Assembly (NCBI GenBank): GCA_014526335.1
Contig: JACTAT010000013.1
Coordinates: 2,515,987 to 2,579,986 of the forward strand
DNA length: 64,000 nt
From: Chrysaora quinquecirrha
Taxonomy: Eukaryota > Cnidaria > Scyphozoa > Semaeostomeae > Pelagiidae
Direction: 5' to 3'
Numbering within the stretch: position 1 is the first letter of the stretch; every line of letters starts with the position of its first letter. Below, in pieces: positions 62,701-64,000 of this stretch. Position numbers and translations under genes: made by a program. Below the pieces are notes generated by a model that saw nothing but the letters and a program-made list of their open reading frames with translations, was not told the origin of the DNA and did not search any database.

Positions 62701-63960
62701 TTTCTGTCTTTTAGACGCTTGAATTCTTCGACAATGTCCTTGATCAACTTGAAGAGGAATCTGGAAGTGAATTGTCAGCTGCAAGCACTCCTGAAACTGA
62801 AGTTTATTTGGAGCCAGTACGAACTGGTAAATACATGCTTAATGCTATTCGGTAAAATATATTATCCATATAACCATAAAATAGGGGCAAAGATAAAAAG
62901 ATTTCTAGGCAGCAGTCCTAAAGCTCTTTCAGCCTCTCTACGTTGCAATCTTTATTCAAAAGTTCGTTTTCTGATTTCTGCCTGCATGTATCGCCGCAGA
63001 GGCAAAACAAGGTATCCTTGGTCTTGGCAGTTTGCCCTTCTAGGGGTTGGGAACTTAAGCAAATAACAGGGTACATACAAGTGCATCCATTTGTACATTT
63101 GCTGGGCTGAGTTGGTTCTTTTGTATATAGAGTGGTTCACTGCCCAAAAATTGGCCTGGAGGCTCTTAATAGACTGGTTCTTTTATATAGTGATTATATA
63201 TGGAAGCTACTTTAATGATTTGTTGTGGTGACTATTCTGTCTTGTTTACAGATGCAGAAATCGATACCACGAATGACAATGGCAGTCATGATTATCTCAC
63301 AATAATTCCTGATAAAAGCATAGAGATGCAAGGTGAATAAATTTACATATTGTTTTGATTACGGAGATTTCTTTATCACTGTGTAGGAAAGAAACTGGCG
63401 TCTTCGATAGCCGTTCGACTATGGTCTGGCGGTTTTTGGTCAACTCGCCACACGACCAACTCGCCACATATTTCAGGTCAAGTCGCCACTCTGTTCTGGT
63501 CACCTCGTCACACCTTGTTGGTCAATTCGCCTCAGTTCGAAATCCAAATTTCATAACATTTGATAAGTTTTTCTTCTTTAAAATTTCTGATAGAGTCGGC
63601 TTGTTCAGTTACGTGTGGCGAGTAGTCTTTTGAAGAGGCGAGTTGACGAGAAGTGTGGCGACTTGATTGTGGCGATTTTGCAGTGTGGCGAGTTGACCTG
63701 TTCGATTTTTTCTTTTCGACTTGTTTTACAATAGAATAAAATTCTTCAGATTTATTAAACCATTTGTTTTGTTTAATTTAGCAAGCCAATGCAAATCTGT
63801 TTATGCATTTACTGCAAATGATCCAAGTGAGATGTCATTCGAGCAAGGTGTTATCATCAACATATTGAAAACAACAAACACGGGTTGGTGGAAAGGCAAA
63901 ATAACAGACCAAGAAGGCTGGTTTCCTTCGTCATATGTTATGGTAGGTCTGACATCCTGA
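56786..63960 (+). CDS. Mucin-like single-pass membrane protein with SEA domain and two SH3 domains, eleven exons
   Basis: Exons: 56786-56843, 57211-58281, 58920-59144, 59503-59609, 60247-60305, 60855-61003, 61517-62044, 62276-62484, 62715-62826, 63252-63332, 63782-63960; phases (1,1,1,0,2,1,1,0,1,1) join throughout, 925 residues. An N-terminal hydrophobic segment at about 22-37 (signal peptide or anchor) leads to a Ser/Thr-rich mucin-like stretch (about 45-285). The membrane span is at about 295-321, followed by KRRQQRK. A SEA-like domain is at about 455-555 (EELSDSSSEEYKELKSDV, VTVEGFRKGSVIANISLIL; GSV at about 509-511). A Ser-rich linker follows, then SH3-1 (about 735-790; ALFDF, GW, PSSF) and SH3-2 (about 870-922; VYAF, GWWKGK, FPSSY). 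It suggests a surface mucin coupled to proline-rich signalling partners. No named family recognised. The exon 3 acceptor (58919) was chosen for phase; a donor-like ATG|GTAGGT at about 63942 could extend the gene past the stop used here. Confidence 0.82.
59682..60212. mobile_element. 530-bp MITE in an intron of the SEA-SH3 gene
   Basis: Ends AGGTTAAACCTGGTTCTCG and GAGAACCAGGATTTAAACC are inverted copies, and subterminal GATCATCGGC/GCGATC words repeat within. It lies wholly between exons 4 and 5, inside the intron that splits the SEA domain. The open frame at 59640-59891 is a repeat artefact. Confidence 0.7.
61201..61495. mobile_element. MITE family 1, copy 2 (SEA-SH3 intron 6)
   Basis: Ends TAAAGGCCTGGCTAAACTAG and CTAGTTTAGCCATAGCTTA; 295 bases, same family as 46845-47130. 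It terminates 21 bases before the start of exon 7 at 61517, so it adjoins the pyrimidine tract of that acceptor. Confidence 0.82.
63438..63699. mobile_element. Palindromic element of GTCAACTCGCCACA repeats (last intron)
   Basis: GGTCAACTCGCCACAC at the left is mirrored by GTGTGGCGAGTTGACC at the right end. Several variants of the 12-14-base motif (CCAACTCGCCACA, GTCAAGTCGCCAC, GTCACCTCGTCAC; GGCGAGTTGAC, GTGTGGCGACTTGA) lie between in mirrored orientation. No coding capacity. Confidence 0.7.
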
Positions 63961-64000
63961 TATTTCACTGGAATATCGTTTTTATATCTCCCAAATACTT

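Noticed and set aside
1..64000. CRISPR array, bacterial operon or plasmid features
   Set aside because: The genes are animal families with spliceosomal introns; repeats are tandem or inverted elements, not spaced direct repeats with unique spacers.

Overview
This is nuclear DNA of an animal, almost certainly a cnidarian and probably an anthozoan. The genes are split by GT-AG introns, intergenic DNA is AT-rich and full of small DNA transposons, tRNA-derived SINEs and tandem repeats, and two ANTP-class homeobox genes of ParaHox type lie side by side. Exon boundaries were placed by hand from splice signals, reading-phase continuity and remembered similarity to families. No alignment or search was run.

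Layout, left to right. (1) 1.8-3.2 kb, minus strand: a two-exon Gsx/cnox-2 type ParaHox gene. (2) 3.2-20.5 kb: no recognisable gene. It holds (CTAA)n arrays, a purine-rich strand, MITE-like palindromes, a tandem array of TTCTTCCGGAAGAA palindromes and a duplicated block with ~131-bp tandem units. (3) 20.5-29.1 kb, minus: a second two-exon homeobox gene, Xlox/Cdx-like, with an 8-kb intron. (4) 33.8-38.8 kb, minus: a complete six-exon CHIC gene (cysteine-rich hydrophobic domain protein). Its first intron carries a 3.2-kb foldback element made of inverted terminal repeats around TTAG/CTAA arrays. (5) 39.8-46.1 kb, plus: a complete LIN37 gene (MuvB/DREAM complex subunit) whose frame requires a 4-nt microexon. 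(6) 47.2-55.9 kb, minus: a 15-exon MTMR6/7/8-type myotubularin with an intact CX5R active site and a C-terminal FYVE-like finger. (7) 56.8-64.0 kb, plus: an 11-exon gene for a single-pass mucin-like membrane protein whose predicted cytoplasmic tail holds a SEA domain and two SH3 domains. I do not recognise this architecture.

The gene order Gsx - Xlox/Cdx - CHIC is the most informative large-scale signal. In human, GSX2 neighbours CHIC2 and CDX4 neighbours CHIC1, so CHIC next to ParaHox genes looks ancestral. An MTMR6/7/8 gene nearby fits the same linkage group. CHIC/LIN37 and MTMR/SEA-SH3 are each arranged head to head with about 0.9-1.0 kb between start codons, so shared promoters are possible. 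The genes otherwise have unrelated jobs: patterning transcription, membrane/vesicle traffic, cell-cycle repression and phosphoinositide turnover.
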